DNA of 64,000 nucleotides from an uncultured Oscillospiraceae bacterium. Its GTDB lineage: Bacteria; Bacillota; Clostridia; Oscillospirales; Ruminococcaceae. The notes under the pieces were generated by a model. It saw nothing but the letters and a program-made list of their open reading frames with translations. It was not told where the DNA came from and ran no database searches. The stretch covers positions 16,971 to 80,970 of the forward strand of contig CAKSKU010000012.1 in NCBI GenBank assembly GCA_934465295.1, read 5' to 3'. Each line of letters opens with the position of its first letter. The stretch's first letter is position 1. This document shows positions 8,559 through 16,620 of this stretch, in pieces. Made by a program: the position numbers and the translations under genes.

Positions 8559-9401
8559 ATGAAAGTCTTAAGAAAAATCGGTAATTTCTTTGTCGCAATG
8601 GTCCCGTTCTGGGTGTATTACGCAGTTCAGATCTTCGCAAGTATTGTTCTTCTCATCGTGCTTGCAGCCAAAAGCGTCGCTGCAGGTGAAACATTCGATA
8701 TAACGAGTGCGGATTCGCTTATGATAATATCTGTTGTCGGACAGATCGCAGCCTTTATCGGCGGAATTTTAACAATGCTCATCTCAAAAACTAAAATGTC
8801 CGATATGTCGCCCGTTAAGCAGAACGGAAAAACCTATGGTCTGACGGTTCTGTTCACAATAGGCTCGTTCTTTGTGCTCCAGCTTATAAATTCGCTCTCG
8901 CTCTCGTTAATGGGCATCACCGAGACCGACTCCACGCAGGATCTTCTTGCGCAGTCAGTGCCGTTTATGTTCTTTACAGCGCTTTTTGCGCCGTTCGTTG
9001 AAGAGCTTATTTTCAGAGGTCTGCTCGTTACATTCTTTAAAAAGCGCGGCTTCTCGAATTGGTTCACTATTGCTGCAATTACGCTCGTCTTCGGACTTAT
9101 CCATTCGCAGAATATGATGATATATGCGCTTGTCTTCGGGCTTGTACTTATGGGAATAAGATTTGTGACGGGCGACTGGAAGCTATGCGTGGTGTTCCAC
9201 TTTATAGGAAACCTTATGAGCTGCCTGTTCAATATTCTTGTAACGAATGAAGAAACTGCAAGCATGGTGCTTATCGTCGGTTCGGTGATCGGAGGAATTA
9301 TTGCAGTTATTACGGCATTTATCGGCACAAAAGCTGCAATTGAAGTGAAAAATAATGCAGAAATGCACGAAAAAGAAGCGTTGATCTGCGAAGAAGTATA
9401 A
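8559..9401 (+). CDS. CPBP family intramembrane metalloprotease/glutamic endopeptidase
   Basis: A 280-residue polytopic membrane protein of the CAAX-protease/bacteriocin-processing (ABI) family. The three conserved motifs are visible: 'FVEELIFRG' (EExxxR, about residue 147), 'FGLIHSQN' (FxxxH) and 'HFIGNLMS' (HxxxN). These supply the catalytic Glu and His residues within the membrane. About seven or eight hydrophobic segments are seen. The start ATG has AAAAGGAG upstream. It has its own promoter and terminator. The substrate is unknown; no bacteriocin gene is adjacent. Confidence 0.9.
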   Translation: MKVLRKIGNFFVAMVPFWVYYAVQIFASIVLLIVLAAKSVAAGETFDITSADSLMIISVVGQIAAFIGGILTMLISKTKMSDMSPVKQNGKTYGLTVLFTIGSFFVLQLINSLSLSLMGITETDSTQDLLAQSVPFMFFTALFAPFVEELIFRGLLVTFFKKRGFSNWFTIAAITLVFGLIHSQNMMIYALVFGLVLMGIRFVTGDWKLCVVFHFIGNLMSCLFNILVTNEETASMVLIVGSVIGGIIAVITAFIGTKAAIEVKNNAEMHEKEALICEEV

Positions 9402-9429
9402 ACGTAAAGTCACAAGGATTACAAAGCAA

Positions 9430-9476
9430 AGAGACCTGTTTTCATTGGATATCTTCTGAAAACAGGTCTCTTTTTG
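9430..9476 (+). terminator. Terminator after CPBP gene
   Basis: AGAGACCTGTTTTCA / CTGAAAACAGGTCTCT stem followed by TTTTT. Confidence 0.88.
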
Positions 9477-9498
9477 TTGACAGCAAGCCGAAAGAGAT

Positions 9499-9563
9499 CA
9501 AAAAAGGCACAGTCCACAATGCAGACCTGCGAAATGCTGTCTGATGTGTGAATGTGCCTTTTG
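9499..9563 (-). terminator. Terminator-like hairpin after the CmpB-like gene
   Basis: Arms AAAAAAGGCAC and GTGCCTTTT surround an imperfect inner stem. The T-run faces the minus-strand gene ending at 9584. Confidence 0.65.
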
Positions 9564-9583
9564 CTGTTGACGGCAGTGCCGTT

Positions 9584-10543
9584 TTATTTTCCTATGACCG
9601 CAGGCTCTGGGGTCTGCTCCGACTCGGTTTCCGCTTCGCTGTGCGTTGTTTCCACTATATCGGGTTCGGGCAGCATTGCTGTCTGAGCAGGTATTTTTTC
9701 GGCAGGCTGCTTAGGTCTGCCCTTGCCCTTTCTTTTAAGAACTGCAAGCTGCTTTTTCAGCTTTATTTCAAGCTTTTTTGCAAATCGGTTGGAATAATAT
9801 TTCTGCTTTAACGCTTCCATCGACTCGGAGTGCGTTACCGAGCGGATATTCGGGAATGCTCGGAGGAAACGCTCGGTCTGACGGTCACGGATAGCGAGCA
9901 GCTTTTCATACTTTTCAAGAATTTCATTAGTCTCGTTCGCAAGCTTTTCGCCGATCTTTATCGAGCCTTTAAGCATGAGCGCAGAGATATCGTCGATCTG
10001 TTTAAGACGCTTGTTGAGCTTTGCAACTGCGCAGAGCGAAGCCGTGAGGTCGATCGCAATAAGAGCTGCCATAATGCAGATGAAAATGATGCCGACCTTG
10101 AACGGGATATGGTTCACGACCGTTTCAACGAGCGGCTGAACTACCTTTATAACAAGCACACAGCCGAGTCCCCAGAGTATCGATACCTTCGGGCAGATAT
10201 AACCCCGATAGTTGAATTTTTCGTGCGAATAATCCCACCAGCGTGTGTTGAACAGCTTTTCCATTCCAAGTCCGACCGCAAGCTCCAGCGCCGTACAAAG
10301 CACGAGCGAGATAACGAAAAGCAAAAATGGACGGTCGGCAATAGGGCGTGAAAACACCGCTATCATAAGAACGCCGAAGCCGTAAATAGGACATATCGGC
10401 ATGCTCAGAAAGCCGCGGTTCTGATACTCGCCTGTTTCGATCGTCATATAGCAAACCTCGATGCACCAGCCGATGAATGCCCAGAAGCAGAACATCAGTG
10501 CCATCTGATAAAGGCTGTAACCAATAAACGGAATAATTGTCAT
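9584..10543 (-). CDS. Putative ABC-transporter-type membrane protein, CmpB-like (PF06541 type)
   Basis: A 319-residue membrane protein. The N-terminus 'FWAFIGWCIEVCYMTIETG' followed by 'NRGFLSMPICPIYGFG' is the hallmark of the 'putative ABC transporter type IV/CmpB' family. About six membrane segments fill residues 5-180. A charged cytoplasmic region and a Pro/Glu/Thr-rich tail of ~60 residues follow. The transported substrate is unknown and no ATPase gene is adjacent. AAGAGGG lies before the ATG. It has its own promoter. Confidence 0.8.
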   Translation of the reverse strand: MTIIPFIGYSLYQMALMFCFWAFIGWCIEVCYMTIETGEYQNRGFLSMPICPIYGFGVLMIAVFSRPIADRPFLLFVISLVLCTALELAVGLGMEKLFNTRWWDYSHEKFNYRGYICPKVSILWGLGCVLVIKVVQPLVETVVNHIPFKVGIIFICIMAALIAIDLTASLCAVAKLNKRLKQIDDISALMLKGSIKIGEKLANETNEILEKYEKLLAIRDRQTERFLRAFPNIRSVTHSESMEALKQKYYSNRFAKKLEIKLKKQLAVLKRKGKGRPKQPAEKIPAQTAMLPEPDIVETTHSEAETESEQTPEPAVIGK

Positions 10544-10633
10544 AATTTTTTACCCTCTTTTTGTCATTTCTTGAATGTTAGTCTAAGTGAACAGAGCAAA
10601 ATCCCTGTTTTTGCCCCGAATTGTCATGGTTAT

Positions 10634-10662
10634 ATTATACACCGTATAGCATTAAAAGTCAA
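10634..10662 (-). promoter_or_regulatory. Promoter of the CmpB-like gene
   Basis: Minus strand TTGACT, 17-base spacer, TATAAT. Confidence 0.7.
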
Positions 10663-10721
10663 TGGAAAAATAACCTTTCGACATTTTTCAGAGAATTATA
10701 TGGATAAATTTAAAAAAGGAC

Positions 10722-10750
10722 TTGATTTTTTAGTAATATTGTGTTATAAT
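10722..10750 (+). promoter_or_regulatory. Promoter of tRNA-Ser
   Basis: TTGATT, 17-base spacer, TATAAT; about 80 bases before the mature tRNA. Confidence 0.7.
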
Positions 10751-10758
10751 ATTTAAGC

Positions 10759-10821
10759 TGTGAGTTGAAAGCCACAGCTTGATGTGAGTTGAAAGCCACA
10801 GCCTGATGTGAGTTGAAACCG
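10759..10821 (+). repeat. 24-bp tandem repeat in the tRNA-Ser leader
   Basis: Units beginning TGTGAGTTGAAAGCCACAGC start at 10759, 10783 and 10807; the third is partial. Each full unit with its flank can fold as GCTGTG...CACAGC. The repeat lies between promoter and mature tRNA, so it would be part of the precursor transcript. Confidence 0.85.
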
Positions 10822-10833
10822 CATTTTATATTC

Positions 10834-10922
10834 GGAGACGTATCGAAGTGGTCATAACGGGGCTGACTCGAAATCAGTTAGAGAGCAATCTCCCGCGAGT
10901 TCGAATCTCGCCGTCTCCGCCA
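10834..10922 (+). tRNA. tRNA-Ser (anticodon CGA)
   Basis: Acceptor GGAGACG / CGTCTCC, anticodon stem CTGA/TCAG with loop CTCGAAA, a long variable arm as expected for class II serine tRNA, T arm GCGAG-TTCGAAT-CTCGC, and encoded CCA. Confidence 0.95.
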
Positions 10923-10957
10923 AAAAGCCGATGAGCCTTGTGTTTATCGGCTTTTTT
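10923..10957 (+). terminator. Terminator after tRNA-Ser
   Basis: AAAAGCCGAT / ATCGGCTTTTTT hairpin immediately after the tRNA. Confidence 0.85.
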
Positions 10958-10983
10958 CTATTTTATAACAGGAGCTGAATCTT

Positions 10984-11466
10984 ATGAAAGTAAGAAAATA
11001 TACCGAAAAGGATATCCCCGAAATGGTGAGGATATGGAACATCGTTGTCGAGGACGGCGTTGCTTTTCCGCAGGAGGAGAACCTCACAAACGAGAGCGGA
11101 CGGGAATTTTTCGCATCGCAGAACTACTGCGGAGTTGCCGAGGACGATAACGGCGCAGTCTGCGGAATTTACATACTTCACCCGAACAATATAGGAAGAT
11201 GCGGACATATCTGCAACGCAAGCTATGCCGTTGACAAGAACCGCAGGGGCGAGCATATCGGCGAGGCACTTGTTTCCGACTCGCTCATACAGGGCAGGGA
11301 ACACGGCTACGGCATTTTGCAGTTCAATGCTGTCGTTGCGGAAAATATCCATGCCCGTCACCTCTATGAAAGGCTTGGCTTCAAGCAGCTCGGAACTATC
11401 CCCAAGGGCTTCCGCAGGATAGACGGCGGCTATTCCGATATCTGCCCTTATTATCATGAGCTTTAA
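10984..11466 (+). CDS. GNAT family N-acetyltransferase
   Basis: A 160-residue GCN5-related acetyltransferase. The acetyl-CoA pyrophosphate-binding region is 'NRRGEHIGEALVSDSL' (RxxGxG/A-like, about residue 87), followed by 'NIHARHLYERLGFKQLG', the typical GNAT motif B. The substrate is unknown. The ATG has AGGAGC upstream. No separate promoter is obvious after the tRNA terminator, so read-through is possible. A decayed partial copy follows at 11604-11931. Confidence 0.88.
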   Translation: MKVRKYTEKDIPEMVRIWNIVVEDGVAFPQEENLTNESGREFFASQNYCGVAEDDNGAVCGIYILHPNNIGRCGHICNASYAVDKNRRGEHIGEALVSDSLIQGREHGYGILQFNAVVAENIHARHLYERLGFKQLGTIPKGFRRIDGGYSDICPYYHEL

Positions 11467-11653
11467 GGTTTTTTGAGGGAAAAAAGCTTGAAATTTGCCG
11501 AAATACTTTGACTTTAAGTATAAATCACCGGTTAATATACTATATGTATTAGAGAAATAGACACTTGCACATACTCTTCCGAAAAAATCTGCGAAATTTT
11601 ACGCTTTTTATCTTAATGAAAGGTTCGGATTTGAGCAGCTTGGAGTTAGCCTA

Positions 11654-11755
11654 ATACTAAACACCAATAAAATAAAGGAAAAAATCTGCGCCGAAATCCA
11701 ATATATTCGAGATTGTCGGCTTGATTTTTTCTAAATTTTAAATGGTGTTTAGTAT
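11654..11755 (+). repeat. Dispersed repeat B, copy 1 (MITE-like)
   Basis: 102 bp bounded by ATACTAAACACC and GGTGTTTAGTAT. The core carries AAAAAATCTGCGCCG and CGGCTTGATTTTTT. It is inserted in the GNAT pseudogene. Confidence 0.9.
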
Positions 11756-11809
11756 AAAAGGACTTTTGTGGGATAAACAACGGCATTTCAGCGAGTGAAT
11801 TATTTTATT

Positions 11810-11881
11810 GTAGGGGGCGAGTTTCCCGTCCCGCTGTCACCGATGCCGCCCCAAAAACGGGACGAGCGACCCGTCTCCTAC
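11810..11881. repeat. REP-like GC-rich inverted repeat
   Basis: Arms GTAGGGGGCGAGTTTCCCG / CGAGCGACCCGTCTCCTAC around CGATGCCGCCCCAAAAACGG. It is a GC-rich island in AT-rich surroundings; copied elsewhere in the genome is likely but not shown here. Confidence 0.5.
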
Positions 11882-12118
11882 GGAAAATACAGCGGCAGTT
11901 CCGATATCCGCCCTTATTATCACGAAATTAAATTTTTTCGGTGAAAAAAGCCCGAAATCTCTTAACTATTAGTATAAAAACAAAATAAATTACTAAGCGT
12001 ATTATGAAAACAGGCATTCGCACTAACTTTTTGCAAATTGATCTGCAAAAGTATTCCAAATGCCCGTTTTCTTTTGTTATATAAATGTGTACAAACTGTA
12101 AATAATTCTCCCAACCTC

Positions 12119-12147
12119 TTGAATTTATCGGAATAAAGAACTATAAT
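12119..12147 (+). promoter_or_regulatory. Promoter of htpG
   Basis: TTGAAT, 17-base spacer, TATAAT, immediately before the CIRCE box. Confidence 0.85.
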
Positions 12148-12151
12148 AGTG

Positions 12152-12178
12152 TTAGCACTCAAAGGATAGGAGTGCTAA
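12152..12178 (+). promoter_or_regulatory. CIRCE operator (HrcA binding site)
   Basis: Perfect TTAGCACTC-N9-GAGTGCTAA beginning four bases after the -10 box, the canonical HrcA operator. It implies heat-shock repression of htpG by HrcA. Confidence 0.95.
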
Positions 12179-12224
12179 CACTCAGATAACACAATTGCTA
12201 ATTTTCAGAGGAAGTGTACTTATT

Positions 12225-14135
12225 ATGGCAAAGACAAAACAGTTCAAAGCTGAATCCAAGCGTTTGCTTGATATGATGATCAATTCAATTTATACCCACA
12301 AGGAGATATTCCTCCGTGAGATAATCTCAAATGCGAGCGATGCAATGGACAAGCTCTATTTTAAATCACTCACCGACAGCAGTGTCGGAATGAACCGCTC
12401 CGATTTCTTCATCAAGATCGATGTTGACAAGGATAACAAGGTCATCACCGTTTCCGATAACGGTATCGGTATGACAAAGGAAGAGCTTGACAGCAACCTC
12501 GGTACTATCGCAAACAGCGGCTCGCTCGGCTTCAAGAGCGATGAGAACAACACCGCCGAGGACGTTGACATCATCGGTCAGTTCGGTGTAGGCTTCTATT
12601 CCGCATTTATGGTAGCAAAGAAGGTTCAGGTTCTCACAAAGGCATTCGGCTCGGATCAGGCTTACCTTTGGGAATCCGAGGGCGTTGACGGCTATACTAT
12701 TGAAGAAGCCGAAAAGGACAAGGTCGGCACAGAGGTAAGAATTTTCCTTAAAGACGACACCGACGACGAGGAATACAGCGAGTTCCTTATGCAGTGGAAG
12801 ATAAAGTCGCTCATCAAGAAATACTCCGACTATATCCACTATCCTATCAAAATGGATATGGAACACGACCACCTCAAAGAGGGCACGGGCGTTGACGATA
12901 TTCCTGCCGAGTATGAGACCACCGTTGAGGAAGAAACTCTCAACAGCATGACACCTATCTGGCGCAAGAACAAGAACGAACTCACCGACGAGGACTACAA
13001 CAAGTTCTACAAGGAAAAATATTACGATTACAGCGATCCTCTCTGCCATATCCACGTCAAGACAGAGGGTACTGCGACCTATGATGCGCTCCTTTATGTT
13101 CCTGCAAACACACCGATGGATTTCTACACAAAGAATTTCAAAAAAGGTCTCCAGCTCTATTCGAGCGGTGTTCTCATCATGGACAAGTGCGAGGATCTTA
13201 TCCCCGACCATTTCTGCTTCGTAAGAGGTCTTGTCGATTCGCAGGATCTTTCGCTCAATATCTCCCGTGAAATGCTCCAGCACGACAGACAGCTGAAGCT
13301 TATCGCAAAGTCGCTTGAAAAGACTATCAAGAACGAGCTTAAAAAGATGCTCAACAACGAGCGTGAAAAGTATGAACAGCTCTGGAAAAACTTCGGTATG
13401 CAGATAAAGTTCGGCGTTTACAACGGTTACGGCGCAAACAAGGACTTGCTCAAAGACCTCCTCATGTTCTATTCTTCCAACGAGAAGAAGCTTGTAACGC
13501 TTGACGAATACACCGAAAGAATGAAGGAAGATCAGAAGTATATCTACTATGCCGCAGGCGAGACCGTAGATAAAGTCGATGCTCTTCCTCAGACGGAAGT
13601 TGTCAGGGACAAGGGTTACGAAATTCTCTACCTTACAGAAAGCGTTGACGAGTTCGCACTCAAGGTTCTTGAACAGTATAATGACAAGCCGTTCAAGTCT
13701 GTTTCGGACGCAGACCTTGACCTCGATACTCCAGAGGAAAAGGAAGAGTTCAGGAAGCTTTCCGAAGAAAGCAAGGATATGCTTGACGAGATAGCAAAGG
13801 CTCTCGACGGCAAGGTAAATTCCGCAAAGCTTTCCGAAAGACTTAAATCACACCCTGTCTGCATCACGAACGAGGGCGAAATTTCACTCGAAATGGAAAA
13901 GACCTTTGCCGCAATGCCGACCGATCAGAACGTAAAGGCTCAGAAGGTTCTCGAGATCAACCCGAACCACCCGATCTTCGGCGTTCTCAAAGACCTCTAC
14001 GCAAATAACAAGGAAAAGCTTGCCGATTACAGCAAGATACTCTACACCGAGGCGCTCCTTATCGAGGGAATGCCGATAGAAGACCCGCTCGCTTTCTCGA
14101 ACCTCGTTTGCTCGCTTATGGTGGACAAGAAGTGA
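12225..14135 (+). CDS. htpG: Molecular chaperone HtpG (Hsp90)
   Basis: A 636-residue cytosolic Hsp90, the ATP-driven dimeric chaperone. The GHKL ATPase motifs are complete: 'REIISNASDAMDKL' (catalytic Glu, Asn), 'VSDNGIGMT' and 'IGQFGVGFYSAFMVA'. The middle domain has 'LNISREMLQHDRQLK'. Length is normal for the bacterial family. The longer frame begins at 12195, but ATG 12225 starts the family-typical sequence and has AGAGGAAG upstream. It is monocistronic and under CIRCE control. Confidence 0.96.
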   Translation: MAKTKQFKAESKRLLDMMINSIYTHKEIFLREIISNASDAMDKLYFKSLTDSSVGMNRSDFFIKIDVDKDNKVITVSDNGIGMTKEELDSNLGTIANSGSLGFKSDENNTAEDVDIIGQFGVGFYSAFMVAKKVQVLTKAFGSDQAYLWESEGVDGYTIEEAEKDKVGTEVRIFLKDDTDDEEYSEFLMQWKIKSLIKKYSDYIHYPIKMDMEHDHLKEGTGVDDIPAEYETTVEEETLNSMTPIWRKNKNELTDEDYNKFYKEKYYDYSDPLCHIHVKTEGTATYDALLYVPANTPMDFYTKNFKKGLQLYSSGVLIMDKCEDLIPDHFCFVRGLVDSQDLSLNISREMLQHDRQLKLIAKSLEKTIKNELKKMLNNEREKYEQLWKNFGMQIKFGVYNGYGANKDLLKDLLMFYSSNEKKLVTLDEYTERMKEDQKYIYYAAGETVDKVDALPQTEVVRDKGYEILYLTESVDEFALKVLEQYNDKPFKSVSDADLDLDTPEEKEEFRKLSEESKDMLDEIAKALDGKVNSAKLSERLKSHPVCITNEGEISLEMEKTFAAMPTDQNVKAQKVLEINPNHPIFGVLKDLYANNKEKLADYSKILYTEALLIEGMPIEDPLAFSNLVCSLMVDKK

Positions 14136-14187
14136 ATTGGTGATTTTTGCAAAAACCGATCTTGTTTGGGCGAAGAGATGCTCTCTA

Positions 14188-14215
14188 AACAATGTCTAAA
14201 GACATTGTTGCAATA
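14188..14215 (+). terminator. Weak hairpin after htpG
   Basis: AACAATGTCT / AGACATTGTT stem followed by GCAATAAAAAA, with no good T-run on this strand. It may act as an mRNA 3'-end stem. Confidence 0.35.
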
Positions 14216-14235
14216 AAAAAATAATTAAAAACTAA

Positions 14236-14390
14236 AAGGCGCAGTTCACACTAAAAAAGGCTAAGCGAAATATGAGAGATCGGTTTCGTAAACCCCAAAA
14301 TGTGAATTGCGCCAATTTCTTTTTTCAAAAATATCCTTGCGTAAAATACGCAGAGCGTACCGATAAGCATTTTTATGCATAAAGCAAAAA
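14236..14390 (+). repeat. Dispersed repeat C, partial copy 1
   Basis: Contains the inverted pair GGCGCAGTTCACA / TGTGAATTGCGCC (14238-14313) and the following 'GCAGAGCG..CCGATAAGCATTT' tract found in repeat C copies at 43069, 50410 and 60460. The left half of the element is absent. Confidence 0.75.
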
Positions 14391-14446
14391 AAGATTAACT
14401 CCGCAGCCTTTGGATATACTATTACAAAAACCAAAGGGGGAATTTA

Positions 14447-14725
14447 ATGTCAAAACAAGGAATGAACCGTATGGACAGGACCCATACAAAACCCAAGAAC
14501 GAGCAAGCCGCCGTTCCGCAGATACAGGGCAGAGCGCATACCTCGGACGCCAAGGCTGACCCGATAATCGCAGGAACGTCCGCTCCCGCACTCAAAGTCT
14601 ACCACTCCACACCGCATAAGGCGGAAAAGCCTGTCTCGGACGCTTATGCTGCAATTGATACCGACCTCGCCCGAGACAACCTCGAAAACGACCTCACCGC
14701 CGCCGATATCCAAGACCTCGAATGA
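14447..14725 (+). CDS. Small hypothetical protein, 92 residues
   Basis: A highly charged, Cys-free, probably soluble protein with no membrane segment. The N-terminus is basic (MSKQGMNRMDRTHTKPKN), the middle is Pro/Ala-rich, and the C-terminus is acidic ('DTDLARDNLENDLTAADIQD') and could form a helix. AAGGGGG precedes the ATG by the right distance, and a terminator follows. These features support a real gene. I do not recognise the family. No partner gene is adjacent. Confidence 0.7.
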   Translation: MSKQGMNRMDRTHTKPKNEQAAVPQIQGRAHTSDAKADPIIAGTSAPALKVYHSTPHKAEKPVSDAYAAIDTDLARDNLENDLTAADIQDLE

Positions 14726-14773
14726 CCTTTGGGCGGCAGAACTTCACCCGATAAAAACGACTTCCAAAACAAC

Positions 14774-14807
14774 GAAAAACACCGCCCATGATGGACGGTG
14801 TTTTTCG
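14774..14807 (+). terminator. Terminator after the 92-residue gene
   Basis: GAAAAACACCG / CGGTGTTTTTC stem with terminal T-run; usable in both directions. Confidence 0.8.
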
Positions 14808-14829
14808 GAATTAAGGAAGTTTATGAAAA

Positions 14830-15110
14830 AGAAAAAATGAAAGGTTGTCTAAACTGTGGAAAATAAATATCATAATTATTTATAAGCTATTGCCGTTTGA
14901 TTTATTTTCTGTATATATTATAACATCGGTATTTCCAAAAGTCAAGCTTTTGGAAAATATTTATAGGATTGCACCAATCAGAGTGATGTTTTTGTGCATT
15001 TATAACAAACGAAAATATGAATGAAATAAAAACGCCCACAGCACAGCTTTGGGAGAAGAAAATCCAAGCCCCAAAAGCCCTTCCGACAGAGACCAAGCAG
15101 TCAAGATGCA
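14830..15110. other. Intergenic stretch without a recognised gene
   Basis: AT-rich; only short non-conserved frames. I see no promoter that clearly drives a gene here. Confidence 0.5.
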
Positions 15111-15112
15111 CG

Positions 15113-15148
15113 AAAAAATAAACCGCCGAGCTTTAAACACGGCGGTTC
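15113..15148 (-). terminator. Terminator of the GH25-epimerase-FapA operon
   Basis: Minus strand AACCGCCG / CGGCGGTT stem followed by TATTTTTT. Confidence 0.8.
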
Positions 15149-15172
15149 ATAGTATAATACTTTTGAGAAAAA

Positions 15173-15204
15173 AATTATCAATTATCAATTGTCAATTGTC
15201 AATT
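15173..15204. repeat. 7-bp microsatellite-like tract
   Basis: Two ATTATCA units followed by two ATTGTCA units. The reverse-oriented equivalent lies at 44133-44165. Confidence 0.8.
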
Positions 15205-15207
15205 AAA

Positions 15208-16599
15208 TCAGTACGGCATTGCCACGATCTCTCCGTCTGCCCCAATAGAAACCATACTGTGGGCATATTCTGTATCAGCCTTGAAAACATTGTCATTGAT
15301 GGTGATCCTTGTTCCGGGATAAATGTAGCCCTTGCATTTTACCCAGAGCTGCTGCTTGGTGCTGAGGTAGACATTTATCTCGTCGATACGCTTCCGGTTC
15401 GTTTTTATCTCGACATTTGACAGAACTCGCTGCCTTACTGCGGTCGCAAGCATTTCTTCCTTATCGTCGGGAAGCTTGTGAAGTTCCTTTTTCTTTTCGT
15501 TGAGGAAATTTATTATCATTGTGAGGTCTTCGATCTTCTTCTGTGCGGCTGTTATCTTCATTTCAAGCTGCACCTTTTCATCGGCGAGGATAGCGTTGTC
15601 GCCGAGTGTGATATCGGTCGGGGTATATGTTTTTGAGCCGATATTAGACGCTTCAAGCGAGTTCAGTATCGTATATTTTCCTCCGATAAGGCTTCCGTTG
15701 CTTGCTTTTGTCGTAAGCTCGCCTGCGCAGTAGATATCGCATATTACATAGTTCTGTGCGGAGATGTCGCCGTCGCAGTTTATGCTGCTTCGCTCGCAGA
15801 AAAGTGCGCTCACGTTGCCATGGCAGGTTATTTTTGCAAAAACGCAGCCCTGTTTTATCGTGATATTTCCGCCAGCTTCGAGCGTTGCGCCGTTTACCCC
15901 GCCCGAAACGGTGATATTCGTATTCGAGGAGACCTTAAAGCCCTCGCAGACGTTTCCCTTTATGATAACGTCCCCGATAAAGCTGATATTTCCGATGGAA
16001 GCGTCAACATTGCCGTTTATCACGACTGTGGTATCAACGGCGAAAGCGTTGTTCCTGAAAACGAGCTGACCGTCAACCGTCGCAACGATGTGAAGCTCAT
16101 CATCGGTGATTTTTGTGTTCGGACCTATCGTGAACTGAGCTTTTTTTCCGGGGTACTGTGCGATCTTGCCGCCTCTTACATCTGTACCCGGCTCGCCCTC
16201 GGTCGGGAGGGTGATATCGGCGATAACGTCGCCCGTGCGGATAACACGGATAAGTCCGAGGTCTTTATAGTCAACAAAACCGCGATCGTTCTCGGTAGGT
16301 GCGGCTTCGACCTTTTTTTCGTATTTATATGTAATAGAGCCGCTCACGCCGTCTATCGGGAGCTGTGCAACGGCAACGCAGAGCTTCTGCGAATACTTTT
16401 TTTCCTTTGCGATCGTATTTATAACGTCATCGCGCAGACCGAAAACAACATTGTTCGCCTTCAATGCGTTTCTGATTCCGTCGGCGGTCACTTCTGCGCC
16501 CAGACCTGACGGCGGTGTGACGAAAACGAACGCCTCCTTATTTCCTGCTGAGACCGAAACGTCATATTTACAGTCAATGTTTGCGATGTTATCTGCCAT
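15208..16599 (-). CDS. FapA family (DUF342) protein
   Basis: A 463-residue protein. The centre (about residues 180-330) is a run of Gly/Asn/Ile-rich short strands such as 'VVINGNVDASIGNISFIGD' and 'ITVSGGVNGATLEAGGNIT', characteristic of the FapA beta-solenoid. A coiled-coil helix (about 345-420) and a small C-terminal beta domain follow. The family was first linked to flagellar assembly, but members in non-flagellate Firmicutes are common and unexplained. It is the last gene of an operon with an aldose epimerase and a GH25 muramidase; no flagellar gene is near. That suggests an envelope role, but this is only inference. Confidence 0.85.
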   Translation of the reverse strand: MADNIANIDCKYDVSVSAGNKEAFVFVTPPSGLGAEVTADGIRNALKANNVVFGLRDDVINTIAKEKKYSQKLCVAVAQLPIDGVSGSITYKYEKKVEAAPTENDRGFVDYKDLGLIRVIRTGDVIADITLPTEGEPGTDVRGGKIAQYPGKKAQFTIGPNTKITDDELHIVATVDGQLVFRNNAFAVDTTVVINGNVDASIGNISFIGDVIIKGNVCEGFKVSSNTNITVSGGVNGATLEAGGNITIKQGCVFAKITCHGNVSALFCERSSINCDGDISAQNYVICDIYCAGELTTKASNGSLIGGKYTILNSLEASNIGSKTYTPTDITLGDNAILADEKVQLEMKITAAQKKIEDLTMIINFLNEKKKELHKLPDDKEEMLATAVRQRVLSNVEIKTNRKRIDEINVYLSTKQQLWVKCKGYIYPGTRITINDNVFKADTEYAHSMVSIGADGEIVAMPY

Positions 16600-16620
16600 G
16601 TCTGATCTCCTTTCGTCCCC

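Larger units (their letters stand above)
11604..11931 (+). pseudogene. Decayed tandem copy of the GNAT gene, split by repeat B
   Basis: Bases 11609-11650 match the GNAT segment encoding 'LYERLGFKQLG' (here ATGAAAGGTTCGG...GAGCAGCTTGGAG). Bases 11889-11927 match the C-terminal 'YSDICPYYHE' coding segment. Even the bases after the stop are similar (TTTTTT followed by GAAAAAAGC in both). Between the two remnants lie repeat B copy 1 and an unrelated hairpin. No open frame spans it. Confidence 0.8.

Noticed and set aside
10759..10821. Three spaced repeats as a mini CRISPR array
   Set aside because: Units are directly tandem with no spacers, and no cas genes are present.
12366..13283. 305-codon antisense frame inside htpG
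   Set aside because: Complement shadow of a conserved Hsp90 gene; no start signals.
15208..16599. Flagellar locus based on the FapA-like protein
   Set aside because: No other flagellar gene in the window; DUF342 proteins also occur in non-motile Firmicutes.
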